Below are positions 27,324 to 35,446 of a DNA stretch of 64,000 bases, in pieces. Under the pieces are notes generated by a model. That model ran no database searches. It was given only the letters and a program-made list of their open reading frames with translations, and was not told the DNA's origin. Made by a program: the position numbers and the translations under genes. Position 1 is the stretch's first letter. Every line of letters begins with the position of its first letter. Source of the stretch: Dechloromonas sp. Dech2017 (GTDB lineage Bacteria; Pseudomonadota; Gammaproteobacteria; Burkholderiales; Rhodocyclaceae); NCBI GenBank assembly GCA_009469585.1, contig SSXW01000005.1, forward strand, positions 86,233 to 150,232. Direction: 5' to 3'.

Positions 27324-27725
27324 ATGTTCGATCCGGTGATCAATAGCCTGCCGGCCTTCGCCGCCTACTTCGCGACCGCGGTCGCCTTGCTGGCCATTTT
27401 CTTCGCCCTTTATGTCTTCGTCACCCCGTACAGCGAACTGGCCCTGATCCGCCAGGGCAACCCGGCGGCGGCGGTCAGCCTGGGCGGGGCGATCATCGGC
27501 TATGCCCTGCCCATCGCCGTGTCGGTCGCCGTCAGCCACAACATCGGGGCGATGATCGGCTGGGGCGTCGTCGCCTGCCTGGTCCAGCTGCTGGCCTACA
27601 TCGTGGCCCGCTTCGCGCTGCCCCAGATCAATCACGCCATCCCCCAGGGCAAGGTTGCCTCGGGGATCTTCCTCGCTGCGCTTTCCCTCGGCATCGGCAT
27701 TCTCAACGCCGGCTGCATCGCCTGA
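27324..27725 (+). CDS. DUF350 integral membrane protein
   Basis: A 133-aa inner-membrane protein with four hydrophobic segments (about residues 12-32, 50-70, 75-95 and 110-130), recognisable as DUF350 by AAVSLGGAIIGYALPIA and the later INHAIPQGKVASGIFLAALSLGIGILNA. No biochemical function is known for the family; it often sits near SPFH, PspA-like, DUF4178 and spermidine-synthase-like genes, as here. It heads a four-gene cluster. Confidence 0.85.
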   Translation: MFDPVINSLPAFAAYFATAVALLAIFFALYVFVTPYSELALIRQGNPAAAVSLGGAIIGYALPIAVSVAVSHNIGAMIGWGVVACLVQLLAYIVARFALPQINHAIPQGKVASGIFLAALSLGIGILNAGCIA

Positions 27726-27743
27726 CCTCTCAAGGAGACACCC

Positions 27744-28760
27744 ATGGCCCTGATGGATTTCATCAAGAAACAGTTTATCGACGTCCTGCAATGGACCGAG
27801 GACAGCGACGGCACGCTGGCCTGGCGCTATCCGATGGCCGGCATGGAAATCCAGAACGGCGCCAGCCTGACCGTGCGCGAGTCGCAGCTGGCGATGTTCG
27901 TCAACGAAGGCACGGTGGCCGACGTCTTCCAGCCCGGCATGTACCAACTGACGACGAAGACGCTGCCGGTGCTGACCTACCTGAAGAACTGGGACAAGCT
28001 GTTCGAGTCGCCCTTCAAGTCCGACGTCTATTTCTTCTCGACGCGCACCCAGCTCGACCAGAAGTGGGGAACGCCCAACCCGATCACCATCCGCGACAAG
28101 GAGTTCGGCATCGTCCGCCTGCGCGCCTTCGGCATCTATGCCTACCACCTGACCGACCCCCGGCTGTTCTACCAGAAGATTTCCGGCACCCGCGACGACT
28201 ACGGCCGCGGCGAACTCGAAGGCCAGCTGCGCAACACGCTGGTCGCCGGCATGACCGACCTGTTCGGCGAATCCGGCGTGCCCTTCATCGACATGGCGGC
28301 CAACCAGGACGAGTTCGGGCGGGCGATGTTCGCCAAGGCGGTGCCGATGTTCGCCGAATTCGGCCTGGCCCTCGATTCGCTGGTCGTCCAGAATATCTCG
28401 CTGCCCGAGGAGTTGCAAAAAATCCTCGACCAGAAGATCGGCATGAACATGATCGGCGACATGCAGCGCTACACCCAGTACCAGGTCGCCAACGCCATTC
28501 CCGAGGCGGCGAAAAACGAAGGCGGCATGGCCGGCCTCGGCGTCGGCATGGGGGCCGGCGTCGGCTTCGGGCAGGTCATGGGGCAGGCCATGGCCTCGGC
28601 CGCCCAGGGCATCAACCCGGCGGCCGCGCCAGCCGGCTCGGTATCGGCCGACGAGGTCGTGGCAACGCTGGAAAAGCTGCACGGACTGGTCGAAAAAGGC
28701 ATCCTCAGCCAGGCTGAGTTCGATGCCAAAAAATCGGAATTGCTCAAAAAATTGAGTTGA
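27744..28760 (+). CDS. SPFH/band-7-like protein with C-terminal SHOCT-type helix
   Basis: A 338-aa cytosolic or membrane-peripheral protein. Residues about 25-225 resemble the SPFH/virion-core-like fold (AMFVNEGTVADVFQPGMYQL, FFSTRTQLDQKWGT, then SLVVQNISLPEEL). A glycine-rich linker of about 50 residues follows, and the end (EVVATLEKLHGLVEKGILSQ onward, finishing KKSELLKKL) is a SHOCT-like module. There is no N-terminal membrane helix. Follows DUF350 by 18 bases with a clear AAGGAG ribosome site. Likely a scaffold; function unproven. Confidence 0.8.
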   Translation: MALMDFIKKQFIDVLQWTEDSDGTLAWRYPMAGMEIQNGASLTVRESQLAMFVNEGTVADVFQPGMYQLTTKTLPVLTYLKNWDKLFESPFKSDVYFFSTRTQLDQKWGTPNPITIRDKEFGIVRLRAFGIYAYHLTDPRLFYQKISGTRDDYGRGELEGQLRNTLVAGMTDLFGESGVPFIDMAANQDEFGRAMFAKAVPMFAEFGLALDSLVVQNISLPEELQKILDQKIGMNMIGDMQRYTQYQVANAIPEAAKNEGGMAGLGVGMGAGVGFGQVMGQAMASAAQGINPAAAPAGSVSADEVVATLEKLHGLVEKGILSQAEFDAKKSELLKKLS

Positions 28761-28764
28761 CCGC
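28726..28764 (-). repeat. Dispersed GCGGTCRAC/A-tract motif, copy at the SPFH/DUF4178 junction
   Basis: Minus-strand GCGGTCAAC, then CAATTTTTTG, GCAATTCC and GATTTTTTGG. The core lies partly in the intergenic gap. Confidence 0.55.
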
Positions 28765-28770
28765 AGCAAC

Positions 28771-30684
28771 GTGGCTTTCACCGCCTCCTGTCCGTCCTGC
28801 GGCGCGCCGGTCGTCTTCCGCTCGGCGTCCTCGGTCTTCGCCGTCTGCGACTATTGCCAGAGCACGCTGGTCCGCCACGACCAGGCGGTCGACGACATCG
28901 GCAAGATGGCGGCGCTGGTCGAAGACCGCTCGCCGCTGCAACTGGGCGCCGAAGGCAGCTACCGGGGCGTTCATTTCGCGCTGATCGGGCGCCTCCAGAT
29001 CAAGTACAGCCAGGGCATCTGGAACGAGTGGCACCTGCTCTTCGACGACATGCGCACCGGCTGGCTGTCAGAGGCCGGCGGCGAGTACGTGCTCACTTTT
29101 ATGCAGCCGGTCATGGAACCGCTGCCGGCCTTCGAGACGCTGACCGTCGGCCGGCGCTTCTCGCTGGCCAGCCAGGTGTGGACGGTCAGCAACATCGAAG
29201 AGGCCGAGGTCGTCGCCGGCCAGGGCGAGCTGCCCTTCAAGACCGGCGGCGGCTATCCGCTGGCGGCGGTCGACCTGCGAAACGATGCCGGCTTCGCCAC
29301 CCTCGACTACTCGGAAACGCCGCCCTTGCTTTTCGTCGGCGAGGCGGTCGACTTCGCCTCGCTAAAAATGAACGGCCTGCGCGACGGCATGGCCGTGCAA
29401 ACGGTCGTCGAGGCCCGCGTTTTCCGTTGCCCGGCCTGCGGTTCGCCGATGGCCGCCCGCTCGCCGGAAATTCTCGCCGTCGGCTGCGCCAGCTGCGGGG
29501 CGGTGGTCGATGCCGGCGACGCCGATCACCGCCTGCTGGCCAAGGCGCTGGCCGCCGGCCAGGACCGCTACGCGCCGCGCCTGGCGCTGGGCAGCAAGGG
29601 CAGTCTGGAAGGCCGGCCGGTCGAAGTCATCGGCTTTCTAGTCAAGCGCTGCAAGGTGGACGGCATCGCCTACGACTGGCGCGAATACCTGCTGGCCGGC
29701 GACAACGCCACCTACCGCTGGCTGACCGAATACAACGGCCACTGGAACGTCGTCGACGTCCTGTCCCGCCTGCCGGCCACGCACGGCGCCGGCGAGCTCA
29801 ACGACATCCACCACGGCGGTGAGCGCTTCCGCCACTTCGCGACTACGCCGGTGGCCGAGGTCGTCCAGGTCACCGGCCAGTTCACCTGGCGGGTCAGGCG
29901 CGGCGAAACCTGCCGGGTGGTCGACTACGTGGCGCCGCCGCTGATGCTGTCGCGCGAATCGACCGGCAAGGAAATCAACTGGTCGCAGGGCTGCTATGTG
30001 GCGCCCGAGGTGATCGCCGAGGCCTTCGGCCTGCCCGGCAAACTGCCGGCGCCGGTCGGCGTCTATGCCAACCAGCTCAACCCGTGGCGGGAAAGCAGCG
30101 TCCGGATCCTGCGCCTGTTCGCCAAGTTGCTGCTGGCGGCCATCGTCGTCCAGGCCCTGGTCATGCTGGCCGGCGGCGGCAAGCAGTTGCTGCGCCAGGA
30201 TTTCACTTTCGAGCCGGGGCGCGCCGACGAGGTGCAGACCCGGGAGTTCGAGATCACCGGCAAGCCGCGCAAGATCGCCGTGCGCAACACCACCTCGCTC
30301 GACAACAACTGGATCGGCCTCGACCTGCTGCTGGTCAACAAGGCGACTGGCGCCGCCTGGCCGGCAGCCCGCGAACTCGCCTTCTACAGCGGCTACGACG
30401 ACGGCCACTGGACGGAAGGCAGCCGCGACGACGAGGTGGTCTTCCGCAAGGTCCCGCCCGGCACCTACTACCTGACGGTCGACCCCGACATGGCGCCCGA
30501 CCGGCCGGTCGCCGTGCGCGACACGATCGAGGTGCGCGCCGCCGGCGCCGGCTGGTCCAACTTCGTGATCGTGGTGATCTTCCTGGCCATTTTCCCGGTC
30601 TTTGCCGTCAGCCGGCGACTGGCTTTCGAGACAGCGCGCTGGGCGGAAAGCGACCACGCGCCGGAATCGGGAGACGACGACTGA
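28771..30684 (+). CDS. DUF4178 protein with two zinc-ribbon motifs and membrane segments
   Basis: A 637-aa protein of unknown function. Two CxxC pairs form an N-terminal zinc ribbon (CPSCGAP...CDYCQS) and a second ribbon lies near residue 220 (CPACGSP...CASCG). Each is followed by a DUF4178-like beta-rich region (WNEWHLLFDD; YDWREYLLAGDNATYRWL). One membrane helix is near residues 452-472, an extracytoplasmic beta domain follows, and a last helix is near 600-618. GTG start 10 bases after the SPFH gene. The two-repeat architecture suggests an envelope stress or trafficking scaffold; this is inference. Confidence 0.8.
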   Translation: MAFTASCPSCGAPVVFRSASSVFAVCDYCQSTLVRHDQAVDDIGKMAALVEDRSPLQLGAEGSYRGVHFALIGRLQIKYSQGIWNEWHLLFDDMRTGWLSEAGGEYVLTFMQPVMEPLPAFETLTVGRRFSLASQVWTVSNIEEAEVVAGQGELPFKTGGGYPLAAVDLRNDAGFATLDYSETPPLLFVGEAVDFASLKMNGLRDGMAVQTVVEARVFRCPACGSPMAARSPEILAVGCASCGAVVDAGDADHRLLAKALAAGQDRYAPRLALGSKGSLEGRPVEVIGFLVKRCKVDGIAYDWREYLLAGDNATYRWLTEYNGHWNVVDVLSRLPATHGAGELNDIHHGGERFRHFATTPVAEVVQVTGQFTWRVRRGETCRVVDYVAPPLMLSRESTGKEINWSQGCYVAPEVIAEAFGLPGKLPAPVGVYANQLNPWRESSVRILRLFAKLLLAAIVVQALVMLAGGGKQLLRQDFTFEPGRADEVQTREFEITGKPRKIAVRNTTSLDNNWIGLDLLLVNKATGAAWPAARELAFYSGYDDGHWTEGSRDDEVVFRKVPPGTYYLTVDPDMAPDRPVAVRDTIEVRAAGAGWSNFVIVVIFLAIFPVFAVSRRLAFETARWAESDHAPESGDDD

Positions 30685-30827
30685 TGTTCGACAAGGTCAA
30701 CCTGGCTGCCGGTGTCCTCGCCCTCGCCCTCTTCGCCCTGGCCCAGGCGCAGGGCTGGAACCTGTTCGAAAACGAGGCCCATGACGGCCGCGGTGGTTCG
30801 GGCAGCAGCCGGAGCTATCACAAGTAG
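30684..30827 (+). CDS. Small 47-aa protein with one hydrophobic segment, unknown
   Basis: MFDKVNLAAGVLALALFALA begins a short protein with one membrane or signal segment (about 6-22), followed by a polar Gly/Ser-rich tail. Its ATG shares a base with the DUF4178 stop (TGATG), arguing for real, coupled translation. It is too short for default gene callers to keep reliably. Likely a small inner-membrane partner of the DUF350/SPFH/DUF4178 proteins. Confidence 0.6.
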   Translation: MFDKVNLAAGVLALALFALAQAQGWNLFENEAHDGRGGSGSSRSYHK

Positions 30828-30846
30828 CCATAGCCGGCAGGGCCGG

Positions 30847-31518
30847 CTAATCCCCGCCGCCGCAACCGCCGCCACATCCTCCGTCATCCCCGCTGTCACC
30901 GTTGCTGCCGCTGTCGGTGCCGGCGGAGTCACCGGAGCAGCCGCTGCCGCAACCGATATGGCTGGCGCAATAGCCCGAGCCGGCGGCCCCACCGCTGGCC
31001 GCCAGGCAGTCGAGGCGATAGACGAAGCCGCCGGCGATGCCCAGCGCCGCATCGAGGGCGAACAGGCGGGGCAGGCGTTGCGGGCTCTTGGGGTCGATCC
31101 GCTCGCGGGCGCAGGCCAGGCGCCAGGCGCGTTTCAGGCCTTCGCCGGCCTGGGTCGGCGAGGCCATGGCCTCGGCCGGCGTGTGGTGCAGGAAGCGGCC
31201 GAAGGCCCGGGTGCAGAAGCGGTCGTATTGCCGGGTGAACAGGATGAACTCGTGCCAGGCGTCGTCCGCCGCCTGCGAGGGCATGGCGACCAGGCGCCGG
31301 CCGGCCTGGCGGCAGAGATGGAAATAATCGTTGAGCGCGGCGAAGACCTCCTCGCGCTGGGCGGCGCTGAGCTCGGGCCGGCGCACCGCCAACCGGCGAT
31401 CGAGCAGCGACTGGAGGGGAAAACGGTCGAGGAAACCGGCGCGCTGCCGGCGGCTCCAGTGGCGCCAGAAAAACAGCGCGGCCAGGGCGAGCAGGCCGGC
31501 GATCAGCAGCTTGCCCAC
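30847..31518 (-). CDS. GRDP-like membrane-anchored protein with Cys/Gly-rich tail
   Basis: A 223-aa protein with an N-terminal membrane anchor (LLIAGLLALAALFFW). The centre has AWHEFILFTRQYDRFC and FGRFLHHTP, which resemble the conserved motif of glycine-rich-domain (GRDP-like) proteins. The last 45 residues are Gly/Ser/Cys-rich with spaced GCGSGC and GCGGGCGGGD, suggesting metal or sulfur chemistry or cross-linking. It converges on the 47-aa gene with a 19-base gap and belongs to the same neighbourhood. Function unknown. Confidence 0.65.
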   Translation of the reverse strand: MGKLLIAGLLALAALFFWRHWSRRQRAGFLDRFPLQSLLDRRLAVRRPELSAAQREEVFAALNDYFHLCRQAGRRLVAMPSQAADDAWHEFILFTRQYDRFCTRAFGRFLHHTPAEAMASPTQAGEGLKRAWRLACARERIDPKSPQRLPRLFALDAALGIAGGFVYRLDCLAASGGAAGSGYCASHIGCGSGCSGDSAGTDSGSNGDSGDDGGCGGGCGGGD

Positions 31519-31522
31519 CGCC

Positions 31523-32977
31523 TCAGCCGTCGATGTTGAAGCACAGGTACTTTATTTCGAGATAGTCCTCGATGCCGTACTTCGAGCCTTCGCGGCCGAG
31601 GCCGGATTGCTTGATGCCGCCGAAGGGCGCCACCTCGTTCGAAATGATGCCGGTGTTGACGCCGACCATGCCGTATTCCAGCGCCTCGCCGACCCGCCAG
31701 CTGCGGCCGATGTCGCGGGTGAAGAAATAGGCGGCCAGGCCGAACTCGGTGTCGTTGGCCAGGGCGATGGCCTCGGCTTCCGTCGCGAAACGGAACAGCG
31801 GGGCGACCGGGCCGAAGGTTTCCTCGCGGGCGACGGCCATGGCGGGGGTCACGTCGGCCAGCACGGTCGGCTGGAAGAAATTGCCGCCGCGGGCGTGGCG
31901 GGCGCCGCCGCACAGCACGCGGGCGCCCTTGGCGACGGCGTCGGCGACGTGCGCCTCGACCTTGCCGAGGCCGGCGGCATTGATCAGCGGCCCCTGCGTG
32001 ACGCCCGCCTCGGCCCCGTTGCCGACCTTGAGGCCGCCGACCTTTTCGGCGAAGCGGGCGGCGAAGGCGTCGTAGATGCCCGACTGGACCAGCAGGCGGT
32101 TGGCGCACACGCAGGTCTGGCCGGTGTTTCGGTATTTTGCGGCAATTGCGCCGTCGACCGCGGCATCGAGGTCGGCGTCGTCGAAGACGATGAAGGGGGC
32201 GTTGCCGCCCAGTTCCAGCGACAGCTTCTTGATGGTCGGGGCGCATTGCGCCATCAGCAAACGGCCGACCGCCGTCGAACCGGTGAACGACAGCTTGCGG
32301 ACGATGGGGTTGGCGCACAGCTCGCCGCCGATCTCGGCCGGCCGGCCGGTCACCACGTTGAAGACACCGGCCGGGAAACCGGCCTGCTCGGCCAGCACGG
32401 CCAGGGCCAGGGCGCTGAGCGGCGTCGCTTCGGCCGGCTTGACGATCACTGGGCAGCCAGCGGCCAGCGCCGGGGCGACCTTGCGGGTGATCATGGCGAG
32501 CGGGAAATTCCACGGCGTGATCGCCGCGCAGACGCCGATCGGCTGCTTGATGACGAGCAGCCGGGTATTCGCCGCCGGGCTGGGAATGCTCTCGCCGTAG
32601 GTGCGCTTGCCTTCCTCGGCGAACCATTCGACGAAGGAGGCGCCGTAGATCACCTCGCCCCTGGCCTCGGCCAGCGGCTTGCCGCACTCGGCGGTGATGA
32701 TCTGCGCTAGGTCGTCAGCGTTGTCCACGATCAGCCGGTTCCAGGCCTGCAGGATCTGGGCACGACGCCGCGCGGTCAGGGCGCGCCAGGCCGGCCAGGC
32801 GGCGTAGGCCGAGTCGATTGCCCGGTGCGTCTCGGCGGCGCCGCACAGCGGCACATTGCCCAGCCGGTCGCCGGTGGCCGGGTTGATGACGGCGAAGCTG
32901 GCGCCGTCGTCGGCGGCAGTCCATGTTCCGCCAATCAGGTTGGCGGCGCGCAGCAGATCCGGGTTCTTTAAGTTCAT
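31523..32977 (-). CDS. gabD: NAD(P)-dependent succinate-semialdehyde dehydrogenase
   Basis: A 484-aa aldehyde dehydrogenase of the GabD type that oxidises succinate semialdehyde to succinate. The active-site Cys is in NTGQTCVCANR and the general-base Glu in LSLELGGNAPF; the cofactor loop FTGSTAVGRLL is present. Length and the C-terminus (FGGIKQSGLGREGSKYGIEDY) match GabD. It starts on the opposite strand to the NlpC/P60 gene and ends 5 bases after the GRDP-like gene begins. No gabT is near. A dispersed-motif copy lies at 32126. Confidence 0.93.
   Translation of the reverse strand: MNLKNPDLLRAANLIGGTWTAADDGASFAVINPATGDRLGNVPLCGAAETHRAIDSAYAAWPAWRALTARRRAQILQAWNRLIVDNADDLAQIITAECGKPLAEARGEVIYGASFVEWFAEEGKRTYGESIPSPAANTRLLVIKQPIGVCAAITPWNFPLAMITRKVAPALAAGCPVIVKPAEATPLSALALAVLAEQAGFPAGVFNVVTGRPAEIGGELCANPIVRKLSFTGSTAVGRLLMAQCAPTIKKLSLELGGNAPFIVFDDADLDAAVDGAIAAKYRNTGQTCVCANRLLVQSGIYDAFAARFAEKVGGLKVGNGAEAGVTQGPLINAAGLGKVEAHVADAVAKGARVLCGGARHARGGNFFQPTVLADVTPAMAVAREETFGPVAPLFRFATEAEAIALANDTEFGLAAYFFTRDIGRSWRVGEALEYGMVGVNTGIISNEVAPFGGIKQSGLGREGSKYGIEDYLEIKYLCFNIDG
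32126..32161 (-). repeat. Dispersed GCGGTCRAC/A-tract motif, copy in gabD
   Basis: Minus-strand GCGGTCGAC, then CGCAATTGCC and GCAAAATACCGAAAC. Same orientation as the gene; encodes AVDGAIAAKY. Confidence 0.55.
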
Positions 32978-33040
32978 GGCCTTGAAAAATCCTGTAAAAA
33001 CGCTAAGTTATAGACAATTTTTAGAAAGCGGCTTAACTCG

Positions 33041-33541
33041 ATGCGTGCTTCAGCCCTGATTCCTCTCACCTTGTCCGCCCTGCTGCTCGCCGCCTGCGGC
33101 GGCCCGGCAACGCGGCCGTCGGCCTCGGCGGGAACTATAGCGCAAGCCTCCCGTCCGGTCAGCGACAAGGGCAACGAAGTCGTCCTCTACGCCATGGGCT
33201 TGCTCGACACCGGCTACCGCTTCGGCGGCAAGAACCCCGAGGCCGGGCTCGATTGCAGCGGCATGGTCAGCTACATCTACGGCCAGGCGGCCGGCCTCAG
33301 GGTGGGTGGCAGCGCCGCCGACATCGCCCGCCAGGGGCGGCCCGTCGAACCCGAGGCGCTGCGCCCCGGTGACCTGGTCTTCTTCAATACGCTGAACCGG
33401 CCGCTGTCGCACGTCGGCATCTACATCGGCGATTCCCGCTTCATTCACGCCCCGTCGAGCAACGGCCGGGTGCGCATCGACCGCCTGGGCGACAGCTACT
33501 ACGCCCAGCGTTTCGACACCGCCCGCACCCTGTTCGACTGA
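33041..33541 (+). CDS. NlpC/P60 family peptidoglycan endopeptidase, lipoprotein
   Basis: A 166-aa predicted outer-membrane lipoprotein (lipobox LLAAC, Cys19). The NlpC/P60 cysteine-peptidase triad is visible: Cys in LDCSGMVSY, His in SHVGIYIG and a third polar residue, His, in FIHAPSS. Such enzymes cut the D-Glu-meso-DAP peptide link in cell-wall turnover. Short, with no extra binding domain. Divergent from gabD. Confidence 0.9.
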   Translation: MRASALIPLTLSALLLAACGGPATRPSASAGTIAQASRPVSDKGNEVVLYAMGLLDTGYRFGGKNPEAGLDCSGMVSYIYGQAAGLRVGGSAADIARQGRPVEPEALRPGDLVFFNTLNRPLSHVGIYIGDSRFIHAPSSNGRVRIDRLGDSYYAQRFDTARTLFD

Positions 33542-33606
33542 AGCCGCACATTCAATGCCTGCGCCGTGGACGCCAGCCCCGGCGAAGGGTAGAATCTGCC
33601 CTCTTC

Positions 33607-33683
33607 GCGCCTGTAGCTCAGCTGGATAGAGTATTGCCCTCCGAAGGCAAGGGTCGGACGTTCGAATCGTCTCAGGCGCGCCA
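33607..33683 (+). tRNA. tRNA-Arg (anticodon CCG)
   Basis: Acceptor GCGCCTG pairs with CAGGCGC, discriminator G, encoded CCA. Anticodon loop CTCCGAA between TTGCC and GGCAA gives CCG, which reads CGG. T-arm GGACG-TTCGAAT-CGTCT. 77 bases; a strong terminator follows 10 bases later. Confidence 0.97.
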
Positions 33684-33693
33684 AATGCACATG

Positions 33694-33726
33694 AAAAAGC
33701 CCTGATTTTCAGGGCTTTTTCTTTTT
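33694..33726 (+). terminator. Rho-independent terminator of tRNA-Arg
   Basis: Stem GCCCTGA/TCAGGGC with a TTT loop, flanked by A5 and T5 that extend it to 12 pairs, then CTTTTT. Confidence 0.93.
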
Positions 33727-33756
33727 CGGCAAGCGCCCGGCCGACTCGGGAGTAGC

Positions 33757-34539
33757 CTACGACGCGTAGCCGGGGTTGCGCCGGTCGAGGCGACGGAGCA
33801 GCGCCGGCCAGGCCAGGCCGCCGCCAGCCCCACGGGTGACCTGCTCCCACTGCGCTTGCGCCCCGTCGACGATGCCTTGCCCGATGTGCCGCAGCGGGCC
33901 GCCGCCGGCCATCGCCCTGACCTGGATCATGCAGGTCGTTTCGAGAAAGTACATGGCGACGAAGGCTTCTGCGACCGAGCGGCCGACGGTCAGCAGGCCG
34001 TGGTTGCGCAGCACGAGGCAACGCTTGTCGCCCAGATCCCTGACCAGGCGCGGCTTTTCGTCGTCAACCAGGGCGACGCCCTCGTAGTCGTGGTAGGCCA
34101 GCGAGGCGAGGACGAAGATGGAATGCTGGGAGAGCGGTTGCACGCCGTTTTGCTGGGCCGAGACGGCGACGCCATTGACGCTGTGCACGTGCAGCACGCA
34201 CTGGGCGTCGTCGCGGGCGGCGTGGATCGCGCTGTGGATGGTGAAGCCGGCCGGGTTGATGTCGTGCGGGCTGTCGTCGAGCTTGTGGCCATCCAGGTCG
34301 ACCTTGACCAGGCTGGAGGCGGTGATTTCATCGAAGCCCCAGCCGTAGGGATTGATCAGGAAATGGTGCTGGGGGCCGGGCAGGCGGGCCGAGATGTGGG
34401 TGAAGATCAGGTCGTCCCAACCGAAAAGGGCGACCAGGCGATAGCAGGCGGCGAGATCGACGCGCAGGCGCCATTCGTCATCGGCGATGTGCGGTGGACG
34501 GGCGGAGTTTGTCGGCGAAGCGGCGACGGGCTGATCCAT
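33757..34539 (-). CDS. Class II aldolase/adducin family protein
   Basis: A 260-aa cytosolic protein of the adducin-like branch. Zinc-ligand histidines are present (VLHVHS and LRNHGLL), but the catalytic Glu of true fuculose/rhamnulose aldolases is replaced: the site reads NPAGFTIHSAIH. Members with this adducin-type sequence have no agreed substrate. Monocistronic; no sugar-use genes are nearby. Confidence 0.85.
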   Translation of the reverse strand: MDQPVAASPTNSARPPHIADDEWRLRVDLAACYRLVALFGWDDLIFTHISARLPGPQHHFLINPYGWGFDEITASSLVKVDLDGHKLDDSPHDINPAGFTIHSAIHAARDDAQCVLHVHSVNGVAVSAQQNGVQPLSQHSIFVLASLAYHDYEGVALVDDEKPRLVRDLGDKRCLVLRNHGLLTVGRSVAEAFVAMYFLETTCMIQVRAMAGGGPLRHIGQGIVDGAQAQWEQVTRGAGGGLAWPALLRRLDRRNPGYAS

Positions 34540-34622
34540 GGCATCTGTCCTGCGTGTGACTCGATGTAATCGGTATAGACCGCGCCACCCGATCGGTCAA
34601 TGCCAATCCGCTGCCGACGGAT

Positions 34623-34901
34623 TCAGGTCTGGCCGGCCTCGTAGGCGGCGAGCGTGACGCCGGCGTGGGTCAGCACCTCGCGCAGGGCCTTGATGTCGTT
34701 CTTGCTGCAGGTGTTGCTGTTGTGCGGGTGGTGCAGGAAGGCTTCGACCTTGTTGAGGGTGATCTTGAAGCGGGCGCCGTGCGAGGGTTCGACGTCGGCG
34801 CCAAGGTGGTTGAGCAGCGATTCGACCTCCCGCCAGTGAATGTTGGCCGAGGGCGGGTCCTGGAAGATGCTGCGCATCAGGTGGGCGTGCTTGTGGCTCA
34901 T
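34623..34901 (-). CDS. HicA-like (YcfA-family) small protein without a HicB partner
   Basis: A 92-aa protein with the HicA-type double-stranded-RNA-binding pattern: residues IHWREVESLLNHLGA, then a His in EPSHGARFKITLN, and AFLHHPH. HicA toxins cleave mRNA and normally pair with HicB; no HicB frame is found on either side, and the C-terminus continues into a helix (IKALREVLTHAGV). ATG at 34901 follows a GGAG at good distance. It may be a domesticated solitary homologue. Confidence 0.72.
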   Translation of the reverse strand: MSHKHAHLMRSIFQDPPSANIHWREVESLLNHLGADVEPSHGARFKITLNKVEAFLHHPHNSNTCSKNDIKALREVLTHAGVTLAAYEAGQT

Positions 34902-34957
34902 GATCAAGCTCCGGACGGAAATTGATGCCGATATTTTATGCCTGTCGGAGCCGGCCG

Positions 34958-35446
34958 TCAGGTCAACGCGATCTTGAGCAGGGCCAGGCAGAGCAGGGTG
35001 TAGCCGGCGGCGACCAGGTCGTCGGCCATGACGCCGAAGCCGTTCTTGACGTGCTGGTCAAAGTAGCGGGCCGGTTGCGGCTTGGTGATGTCGAAGTAGC
35101 GGAAGAGCATGAAGGCGGCCAGCTGCCAGAAGAAGGTGGCCGGGGTCATCAAGAGGACCAGCCAGAAGGGGACGATCTCGTCCCAGACGATGCTGCCGTG
35201 GTCGGGGTCGCCGAGGGCGCGGCCGGCGACGTCGATCAACCAGATGCCGGCCAGGTAAGCTGCGGTCAACAGCAAAATCAGCTGAAAATCGGAAAAATAG
35301 GGGCGGAAGAGCGCGAAGCTCAGCCACGCGAACAGTGTGCCGAAGGTGCCCGGCGCCCAGGGGGCGAGGCCGCTGCCGCAGCCGCAGGCCAGGAAATGCG
35401 CCGGGTGGGCGAGCAGGAAGCGGAGGCTAGGGGGTTTCGGCGCCAA
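34958..35446 (-). CDS. pgpA: Phosphatidylglycerophosphatase A
   Basis: A 162-aa inner-membrane enzyme that removes phosphate from phosphatidylglycerol phosphate. The PgpA motifs are GSGLAPWAPGTFGT, VWDEIVPFW and VMADDLVAAG, with three to four hydrophobic segments. The only good start is TTG at 35446, which overlaps thiL by 20 bases; no ATG lies near the expected N-terminus. Last gene of the ribBX operon. A dispersed-motif copy lies at 35262. Confidence 0.9.
   Translation of the reverse strand: MAPKPPSLRFLLAHPAHFLACGCGSGLAPWAPGTFGTLFAWLSFALFRPYFSDFQLILLLTAAYLAGIWLIDVAGRALGDPDHGSIVWDEIVPFWLVLLMTPATFFWQLAAFMLFRYFDITKPQPARYFDQHVKNGFGVMADDLVAAGYTLLCLALLKIALT
35262..35298 (+). repeat. Dispersed GCGGTCRAC/A-tract motif, copy in pgpA
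   Basis: GCGGTCAAC, then AGCAAAATC, CTGAAAATC and GGAAAAATAG. Three A tracts; runs opposite to the gene. Confidence 0.65.
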
